This document shows, piece after piece, positions 43,170 to 54,889 of a stretch of DNA of 64,000 nt; the stretch's first letter is position 1; each line of letters starts with the position of its first letter. Source of the DNA: Malachius bipustulatus (lineage: Eukaryota > Arthropoda > Insecta > Coleoptera > Melyridae). The stretch spans positions 33,741,637 to 33,805,636 of the forward strand of contig OU342632.1 of assembly GCA_910589415.1 (NCBI GenBank), given 5' to 3'. The position numbers and the translations under genes were made by a program. The notes under the pieces were generated by a model. It did not search any database. It was given only the letters and a program-made list of their open reading frames with translations, and was not told the origin of the DNA.

Positions 43170-44941
43170 CAGGGGGCTCATTTTATCTGAAGACATTGAT
43201 ATAAAGAAAAAACAATGAATCGGATTAAAAACAAGGGGTAAGAAAGTTTTCGTCTAAAAGGAGACATACAATGATCCTAAACTCTACCTGCCACCGTTAC
43301 CCCCTAGGAGTGTAGGGCCAACATTGAAATCTTAAATGAGACCCATTTTTATTGGTGGGCCGGAGGGGGAGGGCGGATAAAATTTGGAATGTTAGACAGG
43401 ACCTCTTATTTTTTATTGTATATTTGAATTTTGTGACAAAAATTCAAATTCGTAGGATTTGTCCTTAACAGTTTCTTCAATTCGTGGTAGATGGCGCTAT
43501 GATCGAAGATTTTTTTATTTACCTTAAAGTATAACCGAAGAAATGGAAGAGATCCATGAATCGAGAAAATGAATTCCGTAAAATTTTACGCATTTTTAGC
43601 AATAAATCCCAAGAATGCAATAAAAATTAAGAGTTCCTTACTAAAATTTCAATTTTTTATTTAAAAGTTCAAAGTTATAAACACTCCCCCCCCCCCCTGA
43701 AGTTGTTTTTATACAGGGTGTCCCATAATATGTGGGCAATCTCCCGGATTTGGGTAAATTTCGTAAAAATAAATGAAAAAATAGCTATAAAATTAATTCC
43801 TCAGAGACACCCCCACAAAGATATTAGCTGTTGAAGTTGAGGGTTGAAAATCAATTTATTGCAATAACTTTTTTATTTCTTGACCGATATAATTTTTGGT
43901 TTTATTTTGTATTATTTGGGACTGTTTAGAATAGTGTTTCATAATCTTTGGTAGCACATACATAGACCTCGGGATGTCATAACCCCCTCATTCACTTGAA
44001 AGAAAACAATAAAAATAATAATTTTACAGTTTTTTAAGGTTAATTTTCTTTTAATTTGATATTTTTTACATAAAAAATGTACCTTTATTTATTTCGATGG
44101 AGCGAACCGTTATCGAGATAAACGTCCTTCTAATAGGTGATGCGTCGCAGGAACTTTCAAAATTTCAAGTAAATTTTAACAAGATGGCTGACCTATGACA
44201 GTAAATTGAGCAGGAAACAAAACAATAACTTAATTACATACACGTCAAATAGTGTCAAAGATTTCATTTCATGCAGATTCAATTCTAACTGATTTTCTGC
44301 GTATTCAGCGTTTTTGTAACTCATTTTAAAATCAGTTAGAATTGAATCTGCATGAAATAAAATCTTTGACACTATTTGACGTGTATTTTATTAAGTTATT
44401 GTTTTGTTTCCTGCTCAATTTACTGTCATAGGTCAGCCATCTTGTTAAAATTTACTTGAAATTTAGAAAGTTCCTGCGACGCATCACCTATTAGAAGGGC
44501 GTTTATCTCGATAACGGTTCGCTCTATCGAAATAAATAAAAAAACATTTTTCATGTAAAAAATGTCAAATAAAAAGAAAATTAACCTTAAAAAACTGTAA
44601 AATTGTTATTTTTATTGTTTTCTTTCAAGTGAATGAGGGGGTTATGCCATCCCGAGGTCTATGTATGTGTTATCAAAGATTATGAAACACTATTCTAAAC
44701 AGTCCAAAATAATACAAAATAAAACCAAAAATTATCAAAATCGGTCAAGAAATAAAAAAGTTATTGCAAAAAATTGATTTTCAACCCTCAACTTCAACAG
44801 CTAATATCTTTGTAGGGGTGTCTCTGAGGAAATAATTTTACAGCTATTTTTTAATTTATTTTTACGAAATTTACCCAAATCCGGGAGATTGCCCACATAT
44901 TATGGGACAATATGTTTCAAAGTGTTCAGATAAAATGAGCA
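43170..44941. mobile_element. Outer CAGGGGGCTC-ended transposon remnant hosting a palindrome
   Basis: The left end TA|CAGGGGGCTCATTTTATCTGA (43,168-43,190) has a partner CAGATAAAATGAGC near 44,928-44,941, where the last ~8 terminal bases are lost. Between 43,190 and 43,712 lies purine-rich sequence like that at 8.44-8.87 kb (GGAGGGGGAGGGCGG). The 1.2-kb palindromic element sits between the two ends, so it probably inserted into this older element. Confidence 0.6.
43714..44909. mobile_element. ~1.2-kb near-perfect palindromic element
   Basis: The left arm starts TA|CAGGGTGTCCCATAATATG (43,712). The right arm ends ATTATGGGACA at 44,909, where the final CCCTG is missing. Arms of ~580 bp (43,714 to ~44,295 and ~44,330 to 44,909) are reverse complements with few mismatches, separated by about 35 unpaired bases (centre around 44,312). 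No frame of note exists. It is a non-autonomous TA-type transposon with extreme inverted repeats. Loss of the right tip means it can no longer be a standard substrate. Confidence 0.82.
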
Positions 44942-45393
44942 CCAATAAACATGAAAATCAACTTTTGTCAGCTCAACTTACCAGACAACTTGACTAGGAG
45001 TTCGGCTGATATGTGTTGGATAGCCGCAACCTTACTCAGCATTGAGTTCGAAGCTCTCAATTTTGCAGCTCTGTGAAGAAATTATAACAAGATATAATGA
45101 AGAAATTCAACGTTTTTAAGAAGAAATGAAGCATGAAGCATTAACCGCTGGAAATTACAATGTTTGATCAACATAGAGGTGTTATGATATAAGTGTAATC
45201 GTAACGTCATCTGGTGAGTTTCCGAAAGGCAGTTGTATTTGACTTAAGTTCCTTATTTTGATGACCTCCCTCCTCGTGAAGGTTTTCATCCAGAATACAA
45301 GATCAAACAGCTCGCCAAGTATTTTTTTCGTTCCTTATAATAATAGTGGATATAAAATTTTATTAAATTATGAATGTAGTAAAACACCGTTAT
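44942..45393. other. No recognisable feature
   Basis: AT-rich spacer between two inverted-repeat elements; no frame or repeat followed. Confidence 0.3.
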
Positions 45394-45777
45394 TTTTAAT
45401 TATTTGAAAATTAGGTAAAGGCAAGCGGTGTGTCGCAAATAAAAGGTATGATCCTTTTTTGTTAAACTCAATATATTTCGATCTTAATTTAGATCTTCAT
45501 CAGGAGAACTGTAATTATAAGAAATCAATATTTTTTCAAAAAATCTTAAGATAAATACTTACAACAAATGATCAAAATAAAAATCTTAATTAATTAATTA
45601 ATTATTTAATTAAAATTAATCTTAAGATTTTTTGAAAAAATATTGATTTCTTATAATTACAGTTCTCCTGATGAAGATCTAAATTAAGATCGAAATATAT
45701 TGAGTTTAACAAAAAAGGATCATACCTTTTATTTGCGACACACCGCTTGCCTTTACCTAATTTTCAAATAATTAAAA
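45394..45777. mobile_element. 384-bp inverted-repeat element, 159-bp arms
   Basis: Arms 45,394-45,552 and 45,619-45,777 are reverse complements with almost no mismatch (outer words TTTTAATTATTTGAAAATTA; inner ATCTTAAGAT). They contain GGCAAGCGGTGTGTCGCAAA and CTCCTGATGAAGATCT/ATTAAGATCGAAAT. The 66-bp centre is AT-rich with (TTAA)n-like sequence. Near-identical arms imply a young insertion or ongoing arm correction. No target duplication was resolved. Confidence 0.75.
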
Positions 45778-47888
45778 TTTTATTATATAGGATGATTAAA
45801 TAATTTCTTGCTTATTTAATCTTCCGCTAACGCGAGACGAGAGTAGTAATTTTTTCAAATTCAAATACAAAGCCCTACTGAAATATCTCCTTGCAAGGAA
45901 TAATAATAATAATAATCAATGGAAGCAGAGGGCAAACAAGAAGCTCCTCGGGGCGCTATTTACGCGATTATTAATTAACAACTAATTAGTAGTTTGCAAA
46001 TATGGAATCCCGGCGTATTCCTAATTTAAACTGCCTCCAAACTTTTGCAATGCATGGATTAAGTCAGCCAACTGTGAACTCTCAAGTTTCCAGAGAGCTG
46101 GATTATTCCCAATCTCTCGCACTTGCTCTCTCTCTTATTTATCTCAATATTTCTTGCTCCATATTTCTCGTGCTCCCTCCCAGTCTTAGTGTTACACCCC
46201 TGGCGAAACAATAATATCTTCCGAAATTTGTCACTAAATTGAATTACAAGAACTGGCGGCGCAGACGTTGGGGTGCCGTATTATTGTCGTTACCATATCT
46301 AAATAATTCGATTGTTATTTAATTAGGATCATAAACCTGGACAGGTTATGGTAGGTACAACTATACTTGTGTATTGGGCAAAGGACTAAAATTCGGACAT
46401 GAGAGCATCTGACTATCGACCGTCTCTCAGCGTCGATATTTTTAATTTTCTGCTTAGTTTACTTGGTCTGCTTTTCTAGCCGAACCTGAATGGTACTGGA
46501 AAAGTGAATAACCTTTTTCTGGTTTTTTTTTCTTTCTTACAAATTTTCTTCTCAAAAAATTATTATGGTTAAAAAACTTATGGTTAAAAATCTTATGAAC
46601 GTGAGATATAGTTATGCTATTAAGAATGGTGCGGCAAACTTGGCCTGAATATTACTGAATCTAGTGATGTGATTGGGTGAGAAACTTGCGGAAATAAGAG
46701 AAAAACTTAAATCTTAATTAATTATTGGTATGAAACCTTGAAAGTACACAAACCTCGTTTCAAAGATTTATAATATAAGAAGACAAAATGTAACTTTTAT
46801 ACGCAAACTCTAAATTAAAAGGATGAAATATTTACATTCTGGGAACCCCAGCTAACCAGAATCAAGCTTAATCTATATCCACCCCTCGGCTTTGCCTAAT
46901 AATTTATCGGCCCAGATTAGATTTATTTGCAAGTCTGAGTAGGCCTCAATGGAAGGCAGCCGCATTCCAAGTTGACTAGATATACGAGTTCAGGTATTAA
47001 AATCACGTGATGTAAATGACACGTGACAGGCCCGCTCTCTTGATGATGACAGGACCTGATCTGATGGAACCGCAATCGCCGAATTAGGAGCTCGAATCGC
47101 TTTTTTTTTTTTGTTCCCCGTTCGGAGCTTTTCGAAGTGGCATTTTCCGGTTCGCAAACTATACACACTGTGTTTGCGAATGTCTGAAAATAGATGGAGT
47201 AGCATTGCGAGGGATTATCAGTTTAGAGTTAACTGGCGCATTCGTTTTTAAATTCAGTTGGAAAAACCGCTGTAATGCAGCGGGCTTTCGTTATTTATTT
47301 GTTTTGTTGCGATCGGTGATGCGAGAAGAGGAAACTGCTGATGATGCAGTTGGACAATTTCATGCGTGAGGTGGAAGCAAATACGGTTTTTTGTAGCTGC
47401 TTGACAATCTGATTTTTTTATTGCTGAATAGATGCCAGGGGCAAGAGAATATATCCTGAAATACAATAACAGTTGTTGCGGTGCGATCTATTTTTGAACG
47501 ATTGTTTTCACAGCAATTTTTTCATCATTAATTTATATTCTCGTATTTTTTACATTCTCGCTTTAAAAAATTGGTTAAAATGTAAAAATAGATTTATGTT
47601 ATTATGAAAAACTTGTCAGCTTTTTCAGTTTTAATAACATGGCATCATTTATAAACGATACTCCTGGCCTAGTAAACACACTGTGATAAACGGGTTCCTT
47701 GCTAAGGATCGCCATATATGATAAAGTAGAAGGGTGAAAGGTTTCAAACGCATTAGAACGATAACACCTAAACTTTATTAGTCACGGTCGATTATTCTTA
47801 CATCTTAATTGATTCTTCGTCTTCATCCTGAATTGATTGTTCTAGATTGATTCTTATGAATCGTAATTCATCTGCTTTTATACATACA
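45778..47888. other. Unique DNA, no gene recognised
   Basis: Frames of 70-81 codons (46,002-46,214 +; 46,923-47,466 minus) overlap in several frames and show no known domain. A (TAA)n microsatellite is at about 45,899-45,915. About 46,860-47,170 is somewhat GC-richer. Confidence 0.3.
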
Positions 47889-48290
47889 TTGTTAAGGGTC
47901 TCACAATTTATTAAAATCGAATTTAGATCTTTCAGAGTTATTTTATTCGCCAGCACAAATATAAGTTACAGCAGTAACTTCTAATTCGAAATAATCAGCT
48001 GTCCTCTTATTTTCACACAGATATTACTGTTTTCTATAGCTTCCTTCTCGGTGATACTTCAACTTTCACATTCAAGGTACGACTAACTCTACACCGTGGA
48101 GTCTAGAAATGTCAGATAATAGTTGATAGCTGACGGGGAACTATACAAAATCTCGAATATGCGTAGAATGCGGAACCATTCTACTGGCCGGCAATGTGTC
48201 ATTCCTATCATGTTATTGGAATTGTCGCGAAAGTATCATTTCCATTATTGGCTGAGTCATCATAAAAATTGAGGAAGTAAACAAACAAGA
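47889..48290 (-). repeat. LTR-like dispersed repeat, copy 2 (reverse orientation)
   Basis: The reverse complement shares with 1,690-2,261, in order: TTTGTTTGTTTACTT, GGAAATG, TTCGCGACAATTC, AGGAATGACACATTGCC, AGAATGGTTCCG, AGACTCCACGG, GAAGTATCAC, AATAAGAGGACAGCTGATTATTT, GCGAATAAA and the end CCCTTAACA. It is shorter (~400 bp) because internal sequence is lost. Probably a second solo LTR of the same extinct family. Confidence 0.55.
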
Positions 48291-48479
48291 AATATTAAAC
48301 TAGAATTCTCGAAAGTGGATGTGTTTTTCTGTTTGCTTTTCTATTGTTTATTATAGAAAATCTCAATAAAAACCATACGGAATCTAATTTAACTAAAATT
48401 ATACAATCGAATAGTTCTAGAATAGTTCTAAGAGTTCCATGTACAAATTTTAAATAGTGAACAAAGGCCTTTAAATGCC

Positions 48480-49960
48480 AACATTTCGATTTGTCACGAT
48501 TTCACACCTCTTGTCTCGGAAAACTTGCTCTGATGTAATAAGCAGCAGCAAAAAGTAGAGTTCTAAAGTTCTATAATTCCTGAATATTTTCGCAAATAGT
48601 TCCGTGAATTTTTTTTTTCAAAAGTATGAAAAAATGGCCGAAAATAAGTTCTGATTAGAGTTCTGGGCAGCGCCCTAAGATTTCAATAGAAAGTTCTCTT
48701 CCACTTTGCGTAGGACTCAATAATTCAATTGCTTGCGAATCAATTTAGAGTTATGGATGAAAAATTACCGGAAATCAGTGCTGATTGGAGTTCTCGGTAG
48801 CCACCGAAAAGTTCTACAGAAAAGCTTTTTGCCACTTTGACTGGGACTCAATAATTTCACTGTTTTTTGTGAAAATAATTGACAAAAATGAATAATAATG
48901 CAATTTAGAGTTATGGAATAAAAATCGCAAAAATTAGGTTTCATTAGATTTCTTGGTAGCCTCACAAAAGTTCTGTGGAAAAATATTTTTCTATTTTGCA
49001 GAGAACTCAATAATTTTATTCAATTTAGAATTATGGAACAATAATCGCCGAAAATGACATCTGATTAGAGTTCTAAGTAGCCGTCGAAATGTTCCATAGA
49101 ATCTTCCAATTTGCGTGGAACTCAATAATTTCACTGTTTTTTGTGAAAATTATTGACAAAAATAAATAATTAATGCAATTCAGAGTTATGGAACAAAAAT
49201 CGCCGAAAATAAGTTGTGATTGCAGTTGTCGGTAGCCTCAGAAAAGTTGTATGAAAAAATAATTTTCCACTTTCCAGAAAACTCAATAATTTCATTGTTT
49301 TTTGGCGAAAATAACTGCCAATAATTATTAATATTTCAATTCAGATTGTGGAATAGAAATCGCAGAAAATGAGATCTGAGTAGAGTTCTTGGTAGCCGAC
49401 GAAAAGTTCTATACAAAAGCGCTTTTCCAATTTGTCTGGAACTCAATAATTTCATTTTTTTTTGTGAAAATAATTGACAAAAATAAGTAATTAATGCAAT
49501 TTAAAGTTATGGACTAAAAATCGCGAAAATGAGTTCTGATTAGAAATCTTGGTAACCTCAGAAAAGTTGTATGAAAAAGTATTTTCCCACTTTCCAGAAA
49601 ACTCAATAATTTCATTGTTTTTTTTTTTGCTAAAATGAGTGCCAGTAATAATTATTAATAATGAAATTTTTAATTATCGAACAAAAATCGCCGAAAATAA
49701 GTTTTGATTAGAGTTCTCGGTAGGCTAAGAAAAGTTCTATAGAAAATTATTTTCCACTTTGCCGAGAACTCAATAATTTCATTGTTTTTTTGCGAAAATA
49801 AGTGCCAATATTCGAATAAGTCGAAATATTCCGTTGAAAAGTCCTCTTCCAATTTGCCTGGAACTCAATAATTCCACCGTTTTTTGTAAAAATAATTGAC
49901 AAGAGTAAATAATTATTGCGGGTAAATATTAATTAAATAAAAACCACAGAAACTTTTTAT
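48480..49960. repeat. ~160-bp satellite array
   Basis: The word GAACTCAATAATTTCA occurs at about 48,715, 48,846, 49,005, 49,120, 49,281, 49,441, 49,601, 49,768 and 49,863, four spacings being 159-161. Each full unit continues with CTGTTTTTTGTGAAAATAATTGACAAAAAT, GCAATTTAGAGTTATGGAAC, AAAATCGCCGAAAAT, TCTGATTAGAGTTCT and CGAAAAGTTCTATAGAAAA. Shorter spacings reflect deletions. The 60-81-codon minus frames here repeat a common phrase and are products of the array. Confidence 0.88.
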
Positions 49961-52270
49961 TAAGTGTAGTACCTATTTACAATTATTAGTAATAAACTAT
50001 ATAAAGTTGCCGCCAAAATGGAGGACTTTTCTATAAAACTGTCCGAAAGCTACTTAAAACTCTACTCAGGCCTCATTTTCGACAATTTTTCAAAATTTTG
50101 ATAAAAATCTTTTTAGAATTATTAATCTCCTGAGAAAAGAGGGAGCCGCTAGAAGTTTTCCTCCCAAAAAGGGGACCGATGAGACAATTCGGGGGCCAAT
50201 TTCATGGGAGTACAAATTTTTCTAACAAAAAAAAAAGCCTGACACTATAATTTGGATTTTATATTTTTAGATCAATCCAATCTTCTCCTTAAAGGGTTGT
50301 CTCATGTTCTCTCATTCCCACAACCTAAATTGCCACATAACTGGAGATGAATAATTCCTGATTCTCATCAGCGCCTACAGTGATTAACATAACAATAAAA
50401 AACACTCCAGACCACTAAAAAGAAAAACTATTAAAAAATAAATAAACCCAGCGGGATTCTCACTTCGGTGGCCAGCATGGGAGCCCGCTGCGACCGGCCG
50501 GGCCCGGTATCGATGTCCCGTCGGAAGGGCCGCCGCAGGGCTCAGATTCCGGTCTTCGTCCTCGGACCCTTCTAACTGCCGCGTGGCCGGTATGAATATT
50601 TACACCCAGTGAGTTATCCCAGCTCTGCGGTCCGGGACAGTGTTCCGGTTGCCGATAATGGCCGTGCGACATGCCGCCGGGGGCCCTTCAGACGCCCTCA
50701 GATCGTCCTGCGAGGATTACAAAGCCTACGAGGTCGTATATGCGATTGGATACCTTGTCCGGGGATATAAAATAATTATTAGCTCTTGTACGAACGGGAA
50801 ATACTAGTATAGGTTTTGCTTGAAAATAAAAAGAATAATTTATTATAAAAAAATTATTTTACGCGAAAATTCTATCTGATGATACACCTCTGTAAAAAAC
50901 ATGGTTATTCGGGTCTTTAAGTGGGTCAGGATCGCCATATGGCCGTTTTAGACGACTCTAGCTGGTAAATAGACTTCTCTCTCTCTATCTGGATTTTTTG
51001 TTTTTTCGAATCTCACCTTTGTCTTCAGCAGAGCGCTTTAGATTCCCCAGCCTCAGAATCCATGAGGACGGTACAACCTTCCTTTATATCCCCTCTAAAG
51101 GACCTTTTAATAGTAACCTAACTCTTTTAATGCGTTACAAAATAACATAACAAAGAACTTCAAAATATTTTAATCCAGTGCGGGATCAGGTTATGGGCCC
51201 ATGGATCTAAATCAATCAAAACGTTGTCACAAGCTACGTCGCTGGAATCCCCCTCCCCTAAATACCATGAAGTTAGATGGATTCGAGACCTTAAAAGCAA
51301 AAACAGCAGGAATGAAAAGATAAATATAACCCAAAAACGATGCATAGATTAGGAGTCATAGCCTCAGCGCGTCGGCGATGCAACGTTTGAATTATCGAGA
51401 AGAGCGTCGATTTTTCGAACTAAACATGATTATCGCCTTCCTAACAAAACCAAAATGTAGAGAATTAGATTTTTTCTGACAATGGGCGTAGGCATGTCTG
51501 CCGTAAAGCCTTTATTTGATATTATGTGAGAAGATTTTGAAGTATGGTTGGTTATGACTTGTCAACATTTTATTTTTATTTTAGTGGTGTTGTAAATTGT
51601 GCCTTGTATTGTATTGTATCCGGTGTTCATTAATTAGCACCTCCTCAGTGGGCCATTGACCGCGGAACGTGTGTCATAACTTGATTTCAATTCGTCGAAA
51701 ATACGAGATATGCGGTCGATTCCGAGATAATCGTGATCCGCTGTCACGGTAACTTTGCAGTAACTGTGATTTATTTACATGTTAAAGTACACGACTTTAA
51801 CTAAAGTTACACGACTTTAATTTGACTGGCAGTTATTAGTCTCAAATCGTCGGTATTTCATGCGTTATTCAGTAGATATGCGTCAAATGGTCGTAAACAG
51901 TGTTTCTCGCACATGGGTATCTCCAAAGTAACGAGTAATTTAGATCTGACGCTACTCAATAATTCGGTTCTCCCACCTCTAGTCCCAGCTCAATGAAAAT
52001 GATGTAATGTAAACGATTTCTGACATTTATCATTTTTGTATACTGAAGACCGTCCTTTTTTCAAAGAAAGGTTATAAGCCTTACAATAATCAAGAAGATT
52101 AATTTTCATAAGACAAAGAATATAATAATTACTGAAGTTTGATTATTTATTTTTTATATTGTTCAAATTAATTGAAGGCGCTCTCGTAAGAGCCAAAAAC
52201 TTCATGGAATTTGAATGTTGTTCTTTTTAGATCTTTCTGGAATAATTATTATCATGTGGTGAAACCCAAG
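49960..52270. other. Unique DNA with one strongly GC-rich island
   Basis: About 50,450-50,760 is very GC/CpG-rich (GGCCGGGCCCGG, CCGCCGCAGGGCTC, GACATGCCGCCGGGGGCCC) in an otherwise AT-rich region. The 70-codon minus frame there (50,460-50,672) is Pro/Gly/Arg-rich without domain. It is a candidate conserved element or CpG-island promoter. The remainder shows nothing recognisable. Confidence 0.35.
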
Positions 52271-53080
52271 AATTACTTCTAGTTCCTCATCAAACTCAGT
52301 GCATGGATCGGATCCAAATCTGTAGGAACCTGCTTACAGGCTTCTTAGAAAAGGTGCCTCACTTTTGTCCTTATCGAGTGATATAGCAGTGAAAGTACCC
52401 CTACTCCGTGACATTCCTGGCAAGTGAAGTTTTTGTCAATGGTTTTCCCGAAACTTACAGTTGTCAGCAGGGTTTTTTTGCAGGTGATGTAGCGCGGTTT
52501 CAGATATCGTATACTTAGATCAAACCCCAGAGTTACAGAACAAGGATTTATTTGTTCGAAAACTTCCGAAGTACCCGATTTATTGAAAGAGATATGTGAT
52601 GATCGACTTATCAGTCGTAATACACCCACACCGTAGCCAGACAGATTCTGCAAGCTTAAATGCGATTTATCTCTAAGCATTTAATTAAATGAATTAATTG
52701 TTGATTTTTTTTTAGGTGTTTAATAAAAATGTCGGTAAAGTGAGTGTCTACTTTATTAACGTTCTTGAATGTTTTGACAACTGTAATTATGATAAAGTTA
52801 AAAGCCCTAACCTAACAAAATCAAGAACTGTCAGTTTTAAAGAGTGTGTTAAGTTAAGACAAACATCTTTGCTGATGTCAGGGCCTACTCCAAACCGATT
52901 CTAATTCTAGAAGATCTCTTGTGTCTCCTCTTCTGGCGACTGCTCGATTATAGCGCCCCATCCAGTTCGAGTTCTCGGAGGAGATTTAAGAGTTTCGAAG
53001 GGTCTAAAGATGAAAGTCTTTTTTCCGAAAAATTCTGCCTTGGTTTGTAGATCAGGAGAAAGCTCACCAAAACCCATAAT
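52270..53080 (-). pseudogene. Broken minus-strand reading frames of unknown origin
   Basis: I do not recognise this. A 68-codon open stretch ends at TAG 52,907-52,909 (first ATG at 53,077, product starting M-G-F-G-E-L-S and containing R-T-G-W-G-A-I-I-E). Further on, a 111-codon frame (52,680-52,345) is followed after one TAA by 21 more open codons containing C-K-Q-V-P-T-D-L-D-P-I-H. The longer product has C-x2-C (T-C-Q-E-C) near its end. The one-stop continuation and unbiased composition suggest a decayed coding sequence (transposon, viral or host). Chance frames remain quite possible. Confidence 0.2.
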
Positions 53081-53890
53081 GATTTGATTGGCTATGAGCT
53101 TAGGATTTTACTCTCCTTCTCGGAACATAGCGGAACTAACTTATCAATGTTAGTAATGCAAGAAAGAATGCCACTTTCTGTTCATGAAGAAGACGGCGCA
53201 GCAAAATTTTTGAATATTCTTTGTAAATTTCTCAGCATTTGGGCAACTGCGATAACCGATTAGTTTTTTTCCTAAGTAGGTAGGTACTGTATCCATATGT
53301 CTCTGAAAGCAATTTTTTTTTATAAATTGCAACTGCACACTTGAACAAGTTCTGTATGCCCATTTATGATTAGGTTGAATAAAAAAAAAGCCTTATTGTT
53401 GAGCAGTAATTTCTCATTTCCCATTTGAGGATTAATTCAGTAATAACACAATAATTAATACACCCGCCATGCCGTTCCGCGTTTCAGGTGTGGAATGTAA
53501 TGAACCTTACAACACAATTTTACATTTTACTGCTGGACGAGTTGAACACTGCGGTTTCCCACCGGGAAAGTTACAACGCGTGTACCAGCGGACTTGCCCA
53601 TCAGAACGTTATTATTGTGTACCTGCGCTAAATGTATAATGGCCGGCTCATCTAACGAGGTGATCATGTTAATCTGTAATCACGCTGGCGTGTCTATTTT
53701 CACATGGCCGCTGTAGTATTTCATAATAATAATACGGTGTTGTAAAAGGCGCAGGATGCCCAGCAGAGAGGCTGGCCGCGGTCGGCCCACACGTAGCTCG
53801 GTTATCCAAGAGTCGAGTATTCCATCAGCGTGAAGCCGCGTGCAAGGATGGTAGAGAAACGGGAGTTGTGTTTTTAGTTGTAATCGTATT
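53080..53890. other. Unique DNA with GC-rich stretch
   Basis: About 53,460-53,830 is GC-richer (CCGCCATGCCGTTCCGCG, GGCTGGCCGCGGTCGGCCC) with no supported frame; possibly conserved non-coding DNA. The rest is AT-rich without features. Confidence 0.3.
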
Positions 53891-53929
53891 AATCAATCGC
53901 ATACATCAGGGCATTAGTTTTCTTCCTTT

Positions 53930-54740
53930 TTTTGGACAGCTCAAGATAATGCTCCATAGATTAAGAAGAAGATTCTTTATTCCATTTAGTATTCACTATT
54001 CACCTCTTGGATTATCACTTTTAGGGGAACCTACTTCAAATCTGGTTATTTTCATGAATTCTTCTAAGAAGAAGTACAAATGACACGGAGACTTTAATTT
54101 TGATCAAAATTTTGAACCAAAGAAGTTTTTTTTTCCTTTTTTCTTTGACAACAAGATGTGATGAGAGAAGAAGACCTCGCAAGAGGAAGAAGCTTTTTCC
54201 ATTCAGTATTCACCTTGGCTTATCACTTTCAGAAGAACCTACTTCAAATCTGGTTATCTTCATGAATTCTTTTAAGAAGAAGTACAAATGACATGGAAGC
54301 TTTCAAGTTTTGATCAAAATTCGTAACCAAAAAAAGCTTTTATTCTTTTTTTTTACAACGATATTTGACGAGGGAAGAAGAACCTCAAGAGGAAGATGCG
54401 TTTTTCCATTCAGTGTTCACCTCTTGGCATATCACTTTTAGGGGAACCTACTTCAAATCTGGTTATCTTCATGAATTCTTCTAAGAAGAAGTACAAATGA
54501 CATGGAAGCTTTCAAGTTTTGATCAAAATTTTGAACCAAGAAGCTTTTATTCGTTTTTTTGACAGCGGGATGTGACGAGAGAAGAAGACCTCGAGAGGAA
54601 GATGCTTTTTTCCATTCAGTATTCACCTCTTGGCTTATCACATTTAAGGGAACCTACTTCAAACCTCGTTATCTTCATGAATTCTTTTAAGGACATGGGT
54701 ACTTTCACATTTTGACCAAAAACCATGAACAAAAAAGTTT
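53930..54740. repeat. ~208-bp tandem array, 4 copies
   Basis: ACTTCAAATCTGGTTAT lies at 54,032, 54,241, 54,450 and (as ACTTCAAACCTCGTTAT) 54,656; spacings 209, 209 and 206. Each unit has AAGAAGA...CTTTTTCCATTCAGTATTCACC, CTTGGCTTATCACTTT, TTCATGAATTCTT, AAGAAGTACAAATGACA and TTTTGATCAAAATTTTGAACC. The repeated ~62-71-codon frames on both strands come from this array. Confidence 0.9.
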
Positions 54741-54889
54741 TTTTTTTCTTTTTTTGGGCAGCAAGATGTGCAATAATAAATGTTTCCGTTTTAAAGAAAA
54801 TCATGAGATCACGAAGAAATAGAATTCAATCTTCAATTTTTTGTCTCCAATCAAAATATTTAATCCATTCTTGGCATCTGAAGCTTTTC

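Noticed and set aside
48480..49960. CRISPR-like regular repeats
   Set aside because: Units are ~160 bp, diverged throughout and without unique spacers; ordinary eukaryotic satellite.
53868..54804. Repeated 62-71-codon frames on both strands
   Set aside because: The same phrases recur every ~208 bp in step with the tandem array.
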